Source of the DNA: Takakia lepidozioides | Lineage: Eukaryota; Streptophyta; Takakiopsida; Takakiales; Takakiaceae | Assembly: GCA_030704615.1 (NCBI GenBank) | Contig: CM060732.1 | Coordinates: 41,089,053 to 41,149,052, forward strand | Reading direction: 5' to 3' | DNA length: 60,000 bases | Shown: one piece after another, positions 32,658-43,712 of the stretch | Numbering within the stretch: position 1 is the stretch's first letter | Layout: the number at the start of each line of letters is the position of its first letter | Made by a program: the position numbers and the translations under genes | Notes under the pieces: generated by a model | Database searches by the model: none | What the model was told of the DNA's origin: nothing | Seen by the model: the letters and a program-made list of their open reading frames with translations, nothing else

Positions 32658-35600
32658 TCACCTACCCCACCCAAATATATTGAGGTCCAGCCCATTGGAC
32701 CCAGACACCACCCCATTTCCATGGTTTAAATCAAGAGTATCCCCCTCCACCTTCACACGAGTGACCAAAATTGGGCCTGATGTGTGGAAACCAGCCATGT
32801 CACTGTGGTAGGTTTCTTGTTGGGATGATGCAAAAGGAGACCCATCACCATTCCTTGAATTTTCTGTAATTGATTGGATTGCAACCTGATGAGATGTCAG
32901 CCGTTCTAAGGCACAACCTGATTCCATGACAAAGGCTTGGGATGAACTACCATCATTGAATCTTCCCTGCATGTTACCTTGAGCAAAAGATTTGTCACCA
33001 CCTCCATCTACAAAAATCCCACCACTCAATGAGAATGAGACTTGGATTGGTAAGTCCTCATGCTGTGAGGGAGGACTTTCCATTCCCCTAACTAATTTTA
33101 AGGGCAATGTCAGCCTTTACTAAGCTATGATTACTTGAGCCGTACCATGGCGGACACTTGGTATTCAACCATCATTATCATGTGAAAAAGTATGAGCACT
33201 AAAAAGTATTGTCTAAAAAATTGGTGTCTGGTGCTGGCCATTACCTGACGCACCCCTTGTAGGATTCATTGAGAGGCTTGTGAGATAGCTCTTATGTGAG
33301 GAGCAATCAGACATATGGGATTCCTGAGGTGGCAAATGCTGGAGACTTGCTCCACTTGAGTCGCCTCCTTGTTGTGATATCTCAAGAGGGGTAAATGCAG
33401 AAACACCTGGCGCTAGGAAAGGACCAAGTTCTCCATTGGCTACCCCACTATCAGTAAGGTTCATTGAGAGGCTTGTCAGATAGCTCCTTTGCGAGGAGCA
33501 ATCTGACATCTGGGATTCCTGATATGGTAAATGCTGTTGAGTTGTCATTGGCGTTGAGTTACCCCCATGGTTTGATATATCAAGAGGGGTAAATGCAGAT
33601 ACACTGAGATCTGGGAAAGGGCCAAGTTCTGCATTGGCTTTTGCCAGTTTTGTGATCTCTGCATGTGCTGCTTCGAATTCTGGAGATGCTATAGAAACGC
33701 TTGTCAGTGTATCCTTGGCTTTCTCCAAAATTTGCTGTAAGTACTTGCCTTGGGCCTCAATTCGTGTTTGCAACTGTTGCTGAATCTGCATACATAGCCC
33801 CAGTGGACTTAGTGGTTTGAGAGGTGGTATTGAATTAGGCCACTTTTGCAACTCACATGTTAAGCAAATCAAGCCCATCCCATAGACTACTGCTCCTATT
33901 ACAAAGGGTGTGGATGCATGTATTGGCTCACGCCACTCCCCGCGTTTCATTTGTTTGAGGGCAACTATCAACTGACTATGAAAAGAAGCTCTACAATTCC
34001 CACATGGGAGGAATGGAGGATACCTCGAGTTGAGCTTGTAGCGTTTTTTGGCATTCGATTTGCATCTCAACAGCCTTCTTTACATCCAAGCTGTTGTGAA
34101 CGAAGCAAAGCCCCATGTCAAGTGTAGACCACATATGACAATCACCCCCCAACTATAATAGATGTTTTAGGCAGTTAAAAATGCATGGCCCTATTAGAAC
34201 GTCCAATCTACAGAATAATGTGCCATGTTATTACAAAGAAAACTCAGCTCTGTAGAGTTCAACCTGTGTCTTCCTTTCTAAAAAACTTGAGCAGGTCATA
34301 ATCAGGATTGCTACTCCTTACTTTGCCGGGTTTTGTGTCATTACGACCGCTCCTTCAGATTCAGATCCGATAGTGTTTGTCCCTTGTGCTTCTTGTTGAC
34401 CTGACACACACAACCGAGATACATGTACTGATTGATTTGATACACAACGTAGTTTTAGATGAACAAAATACCTGCCACCCTTCAGAAACTAGTGTGATCA
34501 GTTTCTCTTTCATGATTGGTTTATGAGGTTAATGAAAAACCCATAACACTCACAAAGCTTAGAATTAGTTTAACTAGTTCCTCAGAACAACCTTACAGCA
34601 GCGACAGTTAGAAAAACCAATCGGATCTCCTTGAATAACCTCCAACACCTACAACCCTAAAAAAGGAACAGTAAAAGAGGGAAATAAAGCACCACATCTA
34701 GTGACTCGAAGCTAAAAAAGCCTAGGATACTCGCAACCCTAAGGAGTTCGAGAGATGATGCATTCATATCAGGCGAGAAAGAGGGATGCTCACTCCATTC
34801 CCACATTGGCTAAGACATAAACTTGACGCAATAGGGTATGCATTCACAAAAGCAAGTTGTTGACATTCCACCCACTGATACCCAGAATTGTGGATCTGGT
34901 GAAAAGAACATACCACGGGGGGCTTCATGCACATGGACATCCTTCTGAAGCTGCTTTCCAAGCCTATACTTCTGCAAGCCCAAATACAGTGTGTGCGAAT
35001 AGTGGAATTATTGCGGTGAAATGTCTAGCTTCATGTAATAACTACTTACCATGACGTGGATAGTAAATAAAGACTAGTATAACTTAACTTAGTATTTACA
35101 CTACTGCAACATATGTCAAAGCACAAAGAATCATTCTGGAATAAATTCAAATGCACAATCGCTCTCTTTATTGCATTGCAATCACAAAATTTGAGTAGAG
35201 TATAACTAAGTAGTAAAAGCAAGAGCATTACCTGGAGGTGGCTTTTTAGGTGGTAGAGAGTGAGGCCCTTCACACCCATGACCTTCAGCACTGTCTTTGG
35301 TGTTGCCTCTGCAAGATTTAAAAATGACAAAGGCTTTAGCAAGTGTGCAAGTGCTACACAAACAAACAGTGGGGCCTTGTTTACCACATTGCATATTGCT
35401 GAACAGTTATGAGCTCTAAGGTAGAAATGTTAGACAGTGAAAGTGCATATACTATGACCACATTGCTATTCTGTCACACCTAGAATTTCCCCTGCACTTT
35501 TTAGGGCTGGGAATTGCTCCTGTGATTTCACCTGATGCTTAACCCATCCAGTGCAGAGTGCTCTAGGACAGAGCCTAAGAGAGGTCATTCTAAGAGCCTC

Positions 35601-35923
35601 CAACCTGCACTGGGTCCAAAAACTTCAAATAGACAAAATGGAATACAAATATAGGGGATAAAAGAAGGGACTAAAGAGAACTCACTCTCAGAGCCTCCAA
35701 GCTGCTCCACTGCTTCTACAAACCGTGTATGAAGCTCTGAAGTCCACCGCAACCGGGGCTTTGGATCAGTTGGGTGTGCATTTACTGCTGCTATTCCGCA
35801 AGGACTCGATCCTCCCCCATCACCAGAGTCGCTGGTACTGAAAAGGGATGGTCTCTCTTGATTTGAGGTTTGCCCTCGGTGAGCTAGCAGGGCCGGACTC
35901 GTGTACTCCTCCATTTGGTACAT
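32658..35923 (-). CDS. MYB-CC (PHR1-like) GARP transcription factor, seven exons
   Basis: Nuclear DNA-binding protein of the PHR1/PHL group, which in seed plants controls phosphate-starvation and related responses by binding P1BS-type sites as dimers. Proposed exons on the minus strand: 35923-35686, 35308-35232, 34971-34914, 34400-34322, 34090-34024, 33785-33245, 33091-32658. All are GT-AG and phase-consistent, giving 497 residues. The MYB/GARP repeat is split over exons 1-3: KPRLRWTSELHTRFVEAVEQ, ATPKTVLKVMGVKGLTLYHL, KSHLQ then KYRLGKQ. The coiled coil spans exons 5-6: VKKAVEMQIECQKTLQAQLE then QTRIEAQGKYLQQILEKA. The family motif LHEQLE is here LQAQLE. After the coil a block of about 63 residues is duplicated (SVSAFTPLDIS and VSAFTPLEIS; QMSDCSSQRSYLTSLSMN and HMSDCSSHKSYLTSLSMN). 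The C-terminus is GLDLNIFGWGR. The start is the first ATG of the exon. A 5' UTR intron is likely, given an acceptor-like TTTGCAG just upstream. Confidence 0.88.
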
Positions 35924-37300
35924 TGTGTCTTTCACGGACCCTGCAAACCTTCCTGTCTTGCGCTAGGGTGCAGGGACTAGAATTCACCTGCTCATTGGAG
36001 TTCGGGAAATGGTTTGAAATTTTCGAAGAGTGACTGGAAATGTACAGAGGGACTAAGGGCTGACTATGGCAGACAGAGACAGTGTGGTCACGAAAACATT
36101 GCCATGGTCGATCGGACAACCGACAGACAACTTGAAACCAACTTGTATTGGAAATTAGATTCAACCTATAGAGGGCCGATACTCGAAAAACGGATTCGGT
36201 CCCCCTGATTAGGAGCAAATTCCAAATGCACCGCCACGAAGAATAACGCAAAGATTCCCTTACAAGTCGCTCAAAACGAGATCAATATCAGCACATGAAT
36301 CATCAGGCTGAAGCATACTGCAAGCGATTCTCTTTGTATCAGCACAAATCGGCAGACCACGCACTGAGCGAATTCACGAAACTCTCACCACCACGAAGAA
36401 ACGTTGAAGATTCTCGTTTAAGCCCCACGAAACCCACAAACTACGAAACGAAACAACATCGACACCCACAAACTATGAAACGAAACAACATCGGCACATC
36501 AAACCGCTTCCATCGCATGAATACAAATTCACGAAAGAATCCACGAAGAATATGAAGAAGATTCTCGTTTTGGCCGAACACTAACAAGCACCATGAGACC
36601 AAATAGCAGCATACGCAATTCACGAGCTCTCTAACAAGCTCCAGCAAAACACACGCAGAACGAAACAGGCTGAAATACCAGCACAGCCTGCAGGATTGAT
36701 CATCAGCGGAGTACACAGCAGCACCAGAGCAACGAAGAACTCACTCCACTCCACTCCTCTCGAGAAACGAAACTACGAAGAAATCGAACCCAACAGATAT
36801 CTTCAGCCCACCACAGAAACCATCACCACCCCCAAACAGAGAGGAAGGAGCGCATCACAGAAACCATGAAAGCATAGAGTTTGGAGGTGTGAAGACGGTC
36901 TTAATAAGCAAGCAAGGACGTGCTCATGACAGCGACACGAGCGAACCTGGAGAGCCGAGCCGAGCTCCAAATCGTGGACGAAGAAGGCAGCGACGATGCG
37001 ATGGACCGTCGGAATCTATTCCTATTCCTTCTCTCTCTCCCTTTGTTCTTTGCATATTCTTAGATGCTCTATTTTGAGACTGCCGGTCAATGATGCCTTC
37101 AAGTGGCCCCCTCAATGAAATAACGTGGATGGGAGAGTCTGTGCATCCATTGTTCGGGTCGCTACAATACGGAAGGATAATCGTAGATGAATTGGAATTG
37201 TTCATCAGGCTCCATAGCCTGGGGTGTTCCGCAAAGGGAGGGATATTGAATTGGCAGCAAATAATAATAGCTTTCAAAAATTATATATATATATGAGAAC
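35924..37300 (-). promoter_or_regulatory. Upstream region of the MYB-CC gene
   Basis: Probable 5' UTR and promoter, judged by position. It is rich in CACGAA/ACGAAAC-type A/C text. A direct duplication lies at about 36430-36500 (two copies of CACAAACTA, GAAACGAAACAACATCG, spaced 32 bases). A TATATATATA run at about 37284 is at the far end. No exon could be supported here. Confidence 0.35.
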
Positions 37301-37822
37301 CAAGATCCGCTAAATATGGTCGCAAAAATTAGTGATGGGTGGTTGTTGTTGTAAAAGACGAATGCGATCGGAGTGGTATCGTCTTCCTGCCCTAAAAGTG
37401 TTGGTGGTTATCTTAAAAGTATAAAGATTCAATAAAAACAAAATTAACATTTGTACATAATAGGGTCTGTCACCCGCGCACCCCGCCTAGAGTCACCGGA
37501 GCACCGCCTAGTGTTATCATACTTGTTCCGCATGATGTTGAAAAAATAGTATTTGTTGAGAAGATAATTTGACACCGAATCTTGCTATAGGGCCCATGAT
37601 ACTGACTCTACAACTCTACATCTAAAATAAGCGATGCCGACCAAAGCCAGCGGACATAATCAGAGCCTCCTCCCGTGCGAAAGTGTATAATAATGAATAT
37701 GGATGTGATCTTGGTCCCCTCGGACAGCTATGGATGCGTCTACGCAACGGAGACTGTTTCGGAATCTGAAGAGAAATGCAATGGATACTGTTCTTGATGC
37801 AAAACAAAATAAACCTCTTCAC
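37301..37822. other. No gene recognised
   Basis: No conserved coding segment or recurrent element was identified. Confidence 0.4.
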
Positions 37823-37825
37823 AGA

Positions 37826-37930
37826 CCAGTTGATAGCTCAGTTGGATATGCCGTCCGGGGGATGCTGAGTTCAAATCTTGCTACGTAGTTGTGTGTATTT
37901 TGGTATTTTCTCCCCCTTCTCCCTTGGTTA
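37826..37930 (+). repeat. SINE-like element A, copy 1 (tRNA-derived head)
   Basis: A box TAGCTCAGTTGG at 37833-37844 and B box GAGTTCAAATC at 37867-37877 are at tRNA-like spacing. They are followed by TGTGTGTATTTTGGTATTTT and a C/T-rich tail with CTCCCTTGG. The head resembles a tRNA but does not fold into a complete acceptor stem, so I call it a SINE rather than a tRNA gene. Confidence 0.65.
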
Positions 37931-38587
37931 AGCCAGTCGATGTGCAGTAAAAGAAAACCACACTCCACACAGCAGACGCAATGCAATTTTAAGTAAAGGG
38001 ACAAAATCCAAACTTAAATATGTGCGAAACCCTCTCTTTGTTCTTTGACAGTGGATGTCTTTCTTCTTAAATACAAATAAAACAATCAATTAGTAAAAAA
38101 ATTCTCATCAATTAGCCAAAACAATCATTGATTTTTTGTTAAGAAACAACGAACTTAAGAGAGGACGGAGGCCCTTAAAACATTGATTAAGTGTGGTGAC
38201 CAATGAAAATTATCCAGATATTACTGGATGAAATCTTGGTGAGCTATGTATGAAAATTAGTCCTGATGGAACATTGGATGAAAACAAGTACATTCATATC
38301 TTTCTTTAATCGATGAATTTCAGTCCTGATCGGATGCAACTACAACATTCATTCACAGAAGAAAAATTGGGACACCGGATTTAAATAGGCACAACACAAC
38401 AAACCAAGACTCAGTTGGTCTTTCTCAATCTTTTATGTAAAAATAAAATAAAAATAAAAGTGGGGGGAGACAATGTCTTTCTCAACCATCAGATTCATGC
38501 TGCCAACAACACAACAAGAGTTCACTTTCAATGTTTGTTTGCACAGAACCCTAAAACTTTGTTGCTTTCGTCACAAACAGAAAGCTA
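37931..38587. other. No gene recognised
   Basis: AT-rich sequence between two SINE-like copies, without conserved coding potential. Confidence 0.4.
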
Positions 38588-38720
38588 CCAGTCAGTAGCT
38601 CAGTTGGATAGTGCGCCACCAAGTGCCACCCAGATGATTCTGGGGTCAAATCCTACTACCTTGATGTGTGTGGTATGTTCTTCTTCCCCACCCTCCAAGG
38701 GGGTTGGTATCCTGTGAACA
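38588..38720 (+). repeat. SINE-like element A, copy 2
   Basis: Reads GTCAGTAGCTCAGTTGGATA (A box) and TGGGGTCAAATCCTAC (B box). A TGTGTGTGGTATGTTCTTC-like body follows, ending in a C-rich CACCCTCCAAGGGGG. It is the same family as the copy at 37826, with a longer loop between the boxes. Confidence 0.68.
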
Positions 38721-38904
38721 GAGTGTGAGCATGCTCAACTCCCGTGAGCACAACCCACGGTCACGGGGGTTGTATGTTTTTAAACCGTGGTCATAGGAGT
38801 TACATGTTTTGAGGCATGTGCATTTATAGGGTAGCACCAAAACGATAAACTATTTGATCTATCTTTCAATTTCACGTTGAAAAATTAAAATTAAAGTAGT
38901 AGTT

Positions 38905-39055
38905 GATGTGGTTGTGGGTTCAAACCACGGTCTAGTGTGTCATGAAGGTGTCCACCTTTCAGCTGGAAGGCCGTAGCCCTTGTGGTGAAGAGACACCATA
39001 AGTTACGCTCCCTTGGGGAGGCGTCATGTAGAAACACCTAAAATGGATCATATGA
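38905..39055 (+). repeat. SINE-like element B, copy 1 (5' truncated)
   Basis: Starts at TGTGGTTGTGGGTTCAAACC (B box) and runs through GTGTGTCATGAAGGTGTCC, GGAAGG, TAGCCCTT, CCATAAGTTACGCTC and GGAGGCGTCATG to AGAAACACCTAAAATGGA. It aligns with the reverse complement of 39715-39930, which also has an A box, so this copy lacks the 5' part. Confidence 0.72.
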
Positions 39056-39714
39056 AATGTGCGCAGTTTCAGGTGTGCAGTGTCGTCGTATATATTTTTC
39101 TGATGTGGGCACATATAAATGAAATTTAATTAATTTAAAAAAAACCGAATTATTTTGTAATATTGGTGAATATTCAATGTGAAATCATGGAATAACCTTG
39201 AATGGACCAGTAGGGGGTACTATTTTGAACAGCAAGTGCACTTTGTCTGGAGCCAAAGGTGCCCAAAAAGTGTGCATCCTCTTTCACTTTACTGATTAAA
39301 CAACATAGTAACATGGACCATGGCACTCAACTAACATAACCATTTATTGGCCTTAAAGTAACCTCCCACCTTAAAGAAAACTGGGCTCCATGTCCATTTG
39401 GATTAAACTCAATCCTGGATCGTTGATCTAGGTGAAGCTCAATCGGGATCGTTGATCACGGAATGTGATCCCCTCTCCTACATGTTAGGATTCGTTCATC
39501 ATGTCTCGACTTGATACTGCTCTCAAAGTGCGCGCCGGTGGTTATTAACTTGTCCATTAAGTGGTGTCATCATGATCATGTATGAGTTAAAAGGGTTCAC
39601 TGGAGTTCCATTGTGGCCCACCACATGACCTAATTTGGACCACTTCTGATCAAAGCACCTTTTATTTTAAAGATGACATATGGTTAGTTTTATGTATTTT
39701 TCTAGTCGTTTTGG
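39056..39714. other. No gene recognised
   Basis: Sequence between two opposing SINE-like B copies. A near-repeat of AACTCAATCCTGGATCGTTG and AGCTCAATCGGGATCGTTG is at about 39407-39455. No coding segment was found. Confidence 0.4.
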
Positions 39715-39930
39715 GTACCGCTCCATTTTAGGTGTTTCTACCTTACTTTATATATATATATATATGACGCCTCCCGAAGAAAGCGTAACTTATGGAGTCA
39801 CTTCACCCTAAAGGGCTACGCCTTCCGCTAGGAAGGTGGACACCTTCATGACACACCAGACCGTGGTTTGAACCCACAACCACATCCAACGTGGTATGTG
39901 CCCATTACCACTGGGCTACATGCTGGTTGT
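39715..39930 (-). repeat. SINE-like element B, copy 2 (full length)
   Basis: On the minus strand it reads GTAGCCCAGTGGTAATGGGC (A box), then GTGGTTGTGGGTTCAAACCA (B box) and the body shared with 38905-39055. A (TA)n run of 16 bases lies just before the shared end AGAAACACCTAAAATGGAGC. The length of about 215 bases, pol III boxes and simple repeat fit a tRNA-derived SINE. Confidence 0.75.
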
Positions 39931-39947
39931 CTACCTTACTTTACTTT

Positions 39948-40193
39948 AAGTAGTAATTTCGGGAGTGAGAGTATTAATTTTACATTCAGAAATTAAAATC
40001 AAGTAGTAGTTTCGGGAGTGAGAGTATTAATTTTGCATTCAGAAATTAAAATCAAGTAGTAGTTTCGGGGGTGAGAGTTTTAATTTCGCATTGCGAAATT
40101 AAAATTAAGTGGTAGTTTCGGGAGTGAGAGTTTTAATTTCGCATTGAGAAATTGAAATTAAGTGGTAGTTTCGGGAGTGAGAGTTTCGTCTCG
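39948..40193 (+). repeat. 53-bp minisatellite, 4.6 units
   Basis: Units begin AAGTAGTAGTTTCGGG or AAGTGGTAGTTTCGGG at 39948, 40001, 40054, 40107 and 40160, exactly 53 bases apart. Each contains GTGAGAGT, a TTAATTTYGCATT block and GAAATTAAAAT. The end of a unit, AAATTAAAATTAA then AGTAGTAGT, also sits at 38881-38902 just before SINE-like B copy 1. Confidence 0.95.
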
Positions 40194-40489
40194 ATAAATT
40201 ATCCATGGGACGTGACAACCTTTAGAGTCTCTTGGAGTCTCAGCACCCTTTTCTCAAGTCTACCATGGAAAAGGCCTAATGAGCATAGCGTGAGGGAATC
40301 CCACGCCTATAGGGTAACATGTTTATCATATATAGGGGTTACTTGTTTCTTAAGTGTTGCTGTGCTGGCCTATGTGAGCAGTTAAAAATAGTTTCGCAAA
40401 TTTTTTAGTTTCTCAATTTTTGTTTCGCTGAAGATTATTCGGAAGGCATCTTAGGAATATGCAGTATATTCACTTGTGCTCACTTGCAA

Positions 40490-40680
40490 CCCAACCTCCC
40501 CTCAAAAGGGGCAGTAGCCACAAGGTGAAGTGGCTCTTAGTTAGCAGGGCTACGGCCATTGTCCTCTTTCTCTCTTTCTCTCTCTTATTCTCCCTCTTCC
40601 CTTTTGGTTGTGTCCCACGTGGACGCCTGTATGGCGAGGTTACTGTGAAAGAGGTTATTTTCTCCTCTCACTATTGAGGC
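40490..40680 (+). repeat. SINE-like element E, copy 2
   Basis: Head CTCAAAAGGGGCAGTAGCCA and AAGGTGAAGTGGCTCTTAG match 22375-22420. A CT-rich tract follows. The 3' end GTGAAAGAGGTTATTTTC and TCCTCTCACTATTGAGG matches the end of the minus-strand SINE-like A copy at 46478-46655. Two SINE-like families here thus share a 3' segment. Confidence 0.65.
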
Positions 40681-41857
40681 TTTTTTTTTTTTCGATTCTA
40701 TATAGGCATGGACGTGGCTACAAAATGTATAAGATAAGTGCAAAGGTGGCAACTATTAGAATGTCCACCTAGATCCCACCTGGCTACAAGTTTGCTGATC
40801 TACTATACAATCTGGCAATTTTCTTACAAAATTCGTTTTGCCTCCAAATGAAGTACTTTTGTTTTTACAAAAAAATTATAAGCCAATGGTGGATGTGTGT
40901 ATGTAATGCTCACACACCACAAGGTGAAGCGTTTTTTCCAAAATTGCTAATTTTCTGCCAAAAATGGCCTTTGGAGTGCAATCTGTTTTGGGCTTGTTTA
41001 CCTGCCACGTCAGCGGTCAACAAGCCCTTTTCAAGCCCCAAAACGTAAATGAGAGATCTAAGATATTTTTTGTAGGTCGTAGCTTTTGTTTTTTCTTAAT
41101 TTTGTTTTTTCATCATACTCGAGACAAATCCCTTGTCATTACAGCTTCAGGAGTGGGCCCCATCAAATTAGATCTGCAAAAACTAGGTCAAACTGCAAAT
41201 TCAAAGTGACCCGATTCAGGTCGCTTGGGAACTTAAGGGTTAATATCAATGTTTTAGTGGCTAGTATCCATGATGCCAGTGTCTCAAAGGTTTTATCCAG
41301 TGTTGTACTGTTTATCAACTTTTGATGATAACATGCGGGTCCTGGTAGAAAGAATTCCTAATTTCATGCTCTGGCAAGTTCTCGAATATTAAAAAAATTA
41401 TGGATTTTATTACCATTGAGTATCAATATTGCATGTTCTGTAATTTTCGACTCGGTTATCAAGACTGGTATTGCAAAATGTTATATTGCATGTTAACTAT
41501 CAACAGAGGGTATCAATAGTTCAGTCAACATAGTGCACACATTCAAAACATGTATGCTTCAACATATGCATAATGCAACTACATGTCTTTGAGCACATAG
41601 CCATAGTCATCCTCACTAAGCACATAATTTGTAGATGCACATAATCTATAGCTGCTCCTACTGCCAACACAGCTAACTACAGATAATTGCAGTAATCCAT
41701 AGCTGCTCCTGAACTCCATATACTCCAGAAAACCCAACCTGCAAGATAGTAGAATAACAACAGATTTAGCAACTAAACAAGAACCACAACCAATGACAAA
41801 CAAACTTAAAGTTGATCAACAAGATCATACATACAGAAATGAAAGGTGAGGGCATAC
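40681..41857. other. No gene recognised; 3' side of the hAT element
   Basis: AT-rich. A T-run is at 40681-40692. Text at 41580-41720 contains two related copies of CATAGCTGCTCCTACT/CATAGCTGCTCCTGAA. Part of this is probably the non-coding end of the hAT element, but no terminal inverted repeat could be paired. Confidence 0.35.
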
Positions 41858-43712
41858 CTATTCATCACTCTCAAACAAGCCTGCTTCAGAAATGAGCTCC
41901 TCATTCTCGTCAACAAGTGTATCCTCGGATTCAAAGAAATCAGCCAATTTTCCTGCTTCAACTAGCTTAAAATTTGTCCTGGCATCACTTGACCAATTTT
42001 TATAGATCATGACCAGCTTGTCAAGGTTTTCCACACCAAGACGACAACGTCGCAATGAAGTGAGCACACCAACCACTGAGAAAATCCTCTCGGTTTCTAT
42101 TTGAGAACCTAGAATGCCTAAAATCTGCCGAGCAAGATAACCAACATTGGGAAATCGAGTCTCATTTTCATACCACCATTTCAGAGGGTCCAGGTTTTCA
42201 ACATCCTCAACATGATACCGACGAAACAAAGACAACTCAGACTTCAACAACCCTTCACTTGCTTCCTCATTGGAAGCTGCTGAACCAAACAAAGAATCAC
42301 TTGGAGCTGGCTGAACCACCACTGGATTCACAGTTTGAGCACGTTCGGGACTTAAATGGACCAAAACAATGTTTAGAAGAGGGCACCCCTTCCAATGTCA
42401 TCCACGATACACTGCAATCCTTTGAATCGGGGATCCAGCATTAACGCAAGTATGTCATGTGCTTTGACTTGTGAGAAAGTTTCAGCAAAAGCCAGAAAAG
42501 GCCGTAACACGTCAGTGACCTGAAAAGCCATGCGAGCATACAGTATCTCTATTTCTTGGTCAAAGTCCCCACAACGCAATGGAGGCACAACATTAGCTCT
42601 CCGTTCAACAATCCTCTTCATCGTGCTCATAATGGCAAGAGCAGAGTGTAGTGCATCTGACAGCAGCCAATAACCTCTACGCTGGTTAAGTAAACATTGA
42701 TGTACAACAGGGTTTAGTGTTTTAGTCACTGCCCGAGCAATGGCCCATGTGGAGCCAATGGGCACCCTGGATTGCAGAGCAGTGGTCTGCCGTGTATAAC
42801 AGATGTTGATAGCCTGGGCATACTCCAAAGTCTCTTGGAACAATATAACTTTGGAAGCAAAACGAGTTTTCACCGGGGTCTTAAATTTCCGCCAAGGCAT
42901 GCCTGCCTCTATGCAAGCCTTGTCCCATTCCACCTTTCCCTTCCCTGATTTTTTTGTCCAAATAATGGTTTTTTGAAGGGCAGCTTGTGCATCTTTTAGG
43001 CTTACTTCCTTCATGCCCATACCAACCTTGTCTTGGTTTGTGGCATACTGACATGCCTTCGGCATAACAACCAAAGCAGGAACCAGGATATGGAGCAGAA
43101 CGGTTAAGTGGCGTACATGAAACCACCGATGTAAGGGCAGTAGTAAGGGTGCCCAAATTGGCGCATTCATCTTTCACATATGTCAGTGCCACTTTGTTTG
43201 TCAAGTTGTACTTTGCCAAGAGGGCCTTTATCTATTGGGCAAGAGCTGTTCCACAAGTGTTGGGTGCCTCAAACAAGCCAACAGTTATGTGACATGGAAT
43301 CCACACTTCATTGATGAAGTTGATGACCACGGCAAAAGTATCACATCCAGATCTACTCATCCACAAATCAAAGGTAGTTATCACGGTAGTAGCTTGTGCA
43401 ATGCAAGGCAGCACATATCATTCCATAGTTTTCTACAACAGATTAGGAAGATGTTCCTTCACAAGTTGCTTCTTGGTAGGAAATACCACCTGACCACATT
43501 GACGCATAACCAACCGCCTCAACCATGGATTCTCTACTGCAGACAAGGCATATAGCCCTTAGCAATCAGGAGCACTAAATCCTCAATGAAACGTATCTGA
43601 GCAGGGTTGTCCTTCCGGCCATTCAAAGCTGATTGTTGTTGCGATTGAATGCCCCCTCCCAAATCCCTAGCAGATCGTGCTCCTGAATCCACCAAATCTG
43701 CCGCTGATTGCA
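41858..43712 (-). pseudogene. hAT-family transposase, broken
   Basis: Cut-and-paste DNA transposase. Reading down the minus strand: an N-terminal piece near 43710-43560 (DNPAQIRFIEDLVLLIAKGY), then the RNase-H-like region (TTFDLWMSRSGCDTFAVVIN; YNLTNKVALTYVKDECANLG). The central helical domain follows (TPVKTRFASKVILFQETLEY, NQRRGYWLLSDALHSAL, HDILALMLDPRFKGLQC). The C-terminal dimerisation domain is DPLKWWYENETRFPNVGYLA, then ILGSQIETERIFSVVG and LVMIYKNW. Breaks: stops upstream of VLPCIAQ, a TAG at 43232-43234, frameshifts near 43000-43200 and near 42370. No BED zinc finger was found, so the 5' end is lost or further out. Introns are not needed. Confidence 0.88.

Noticed and set aside
36889-37077. 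Basic frame with NRGRRRQRRCDG upstream of the MYB-CC gene
   Set aside because: Low-complexity basic text in a promoter/UTR-like region, with no homologue recognised.
37833-37880. tRNA gene
   Set aside because: A and B boxes are present, but the acceptor and anticodon stems do not pair convincingly and the same head recurs in a longer repeated unit, so it is a SINE.
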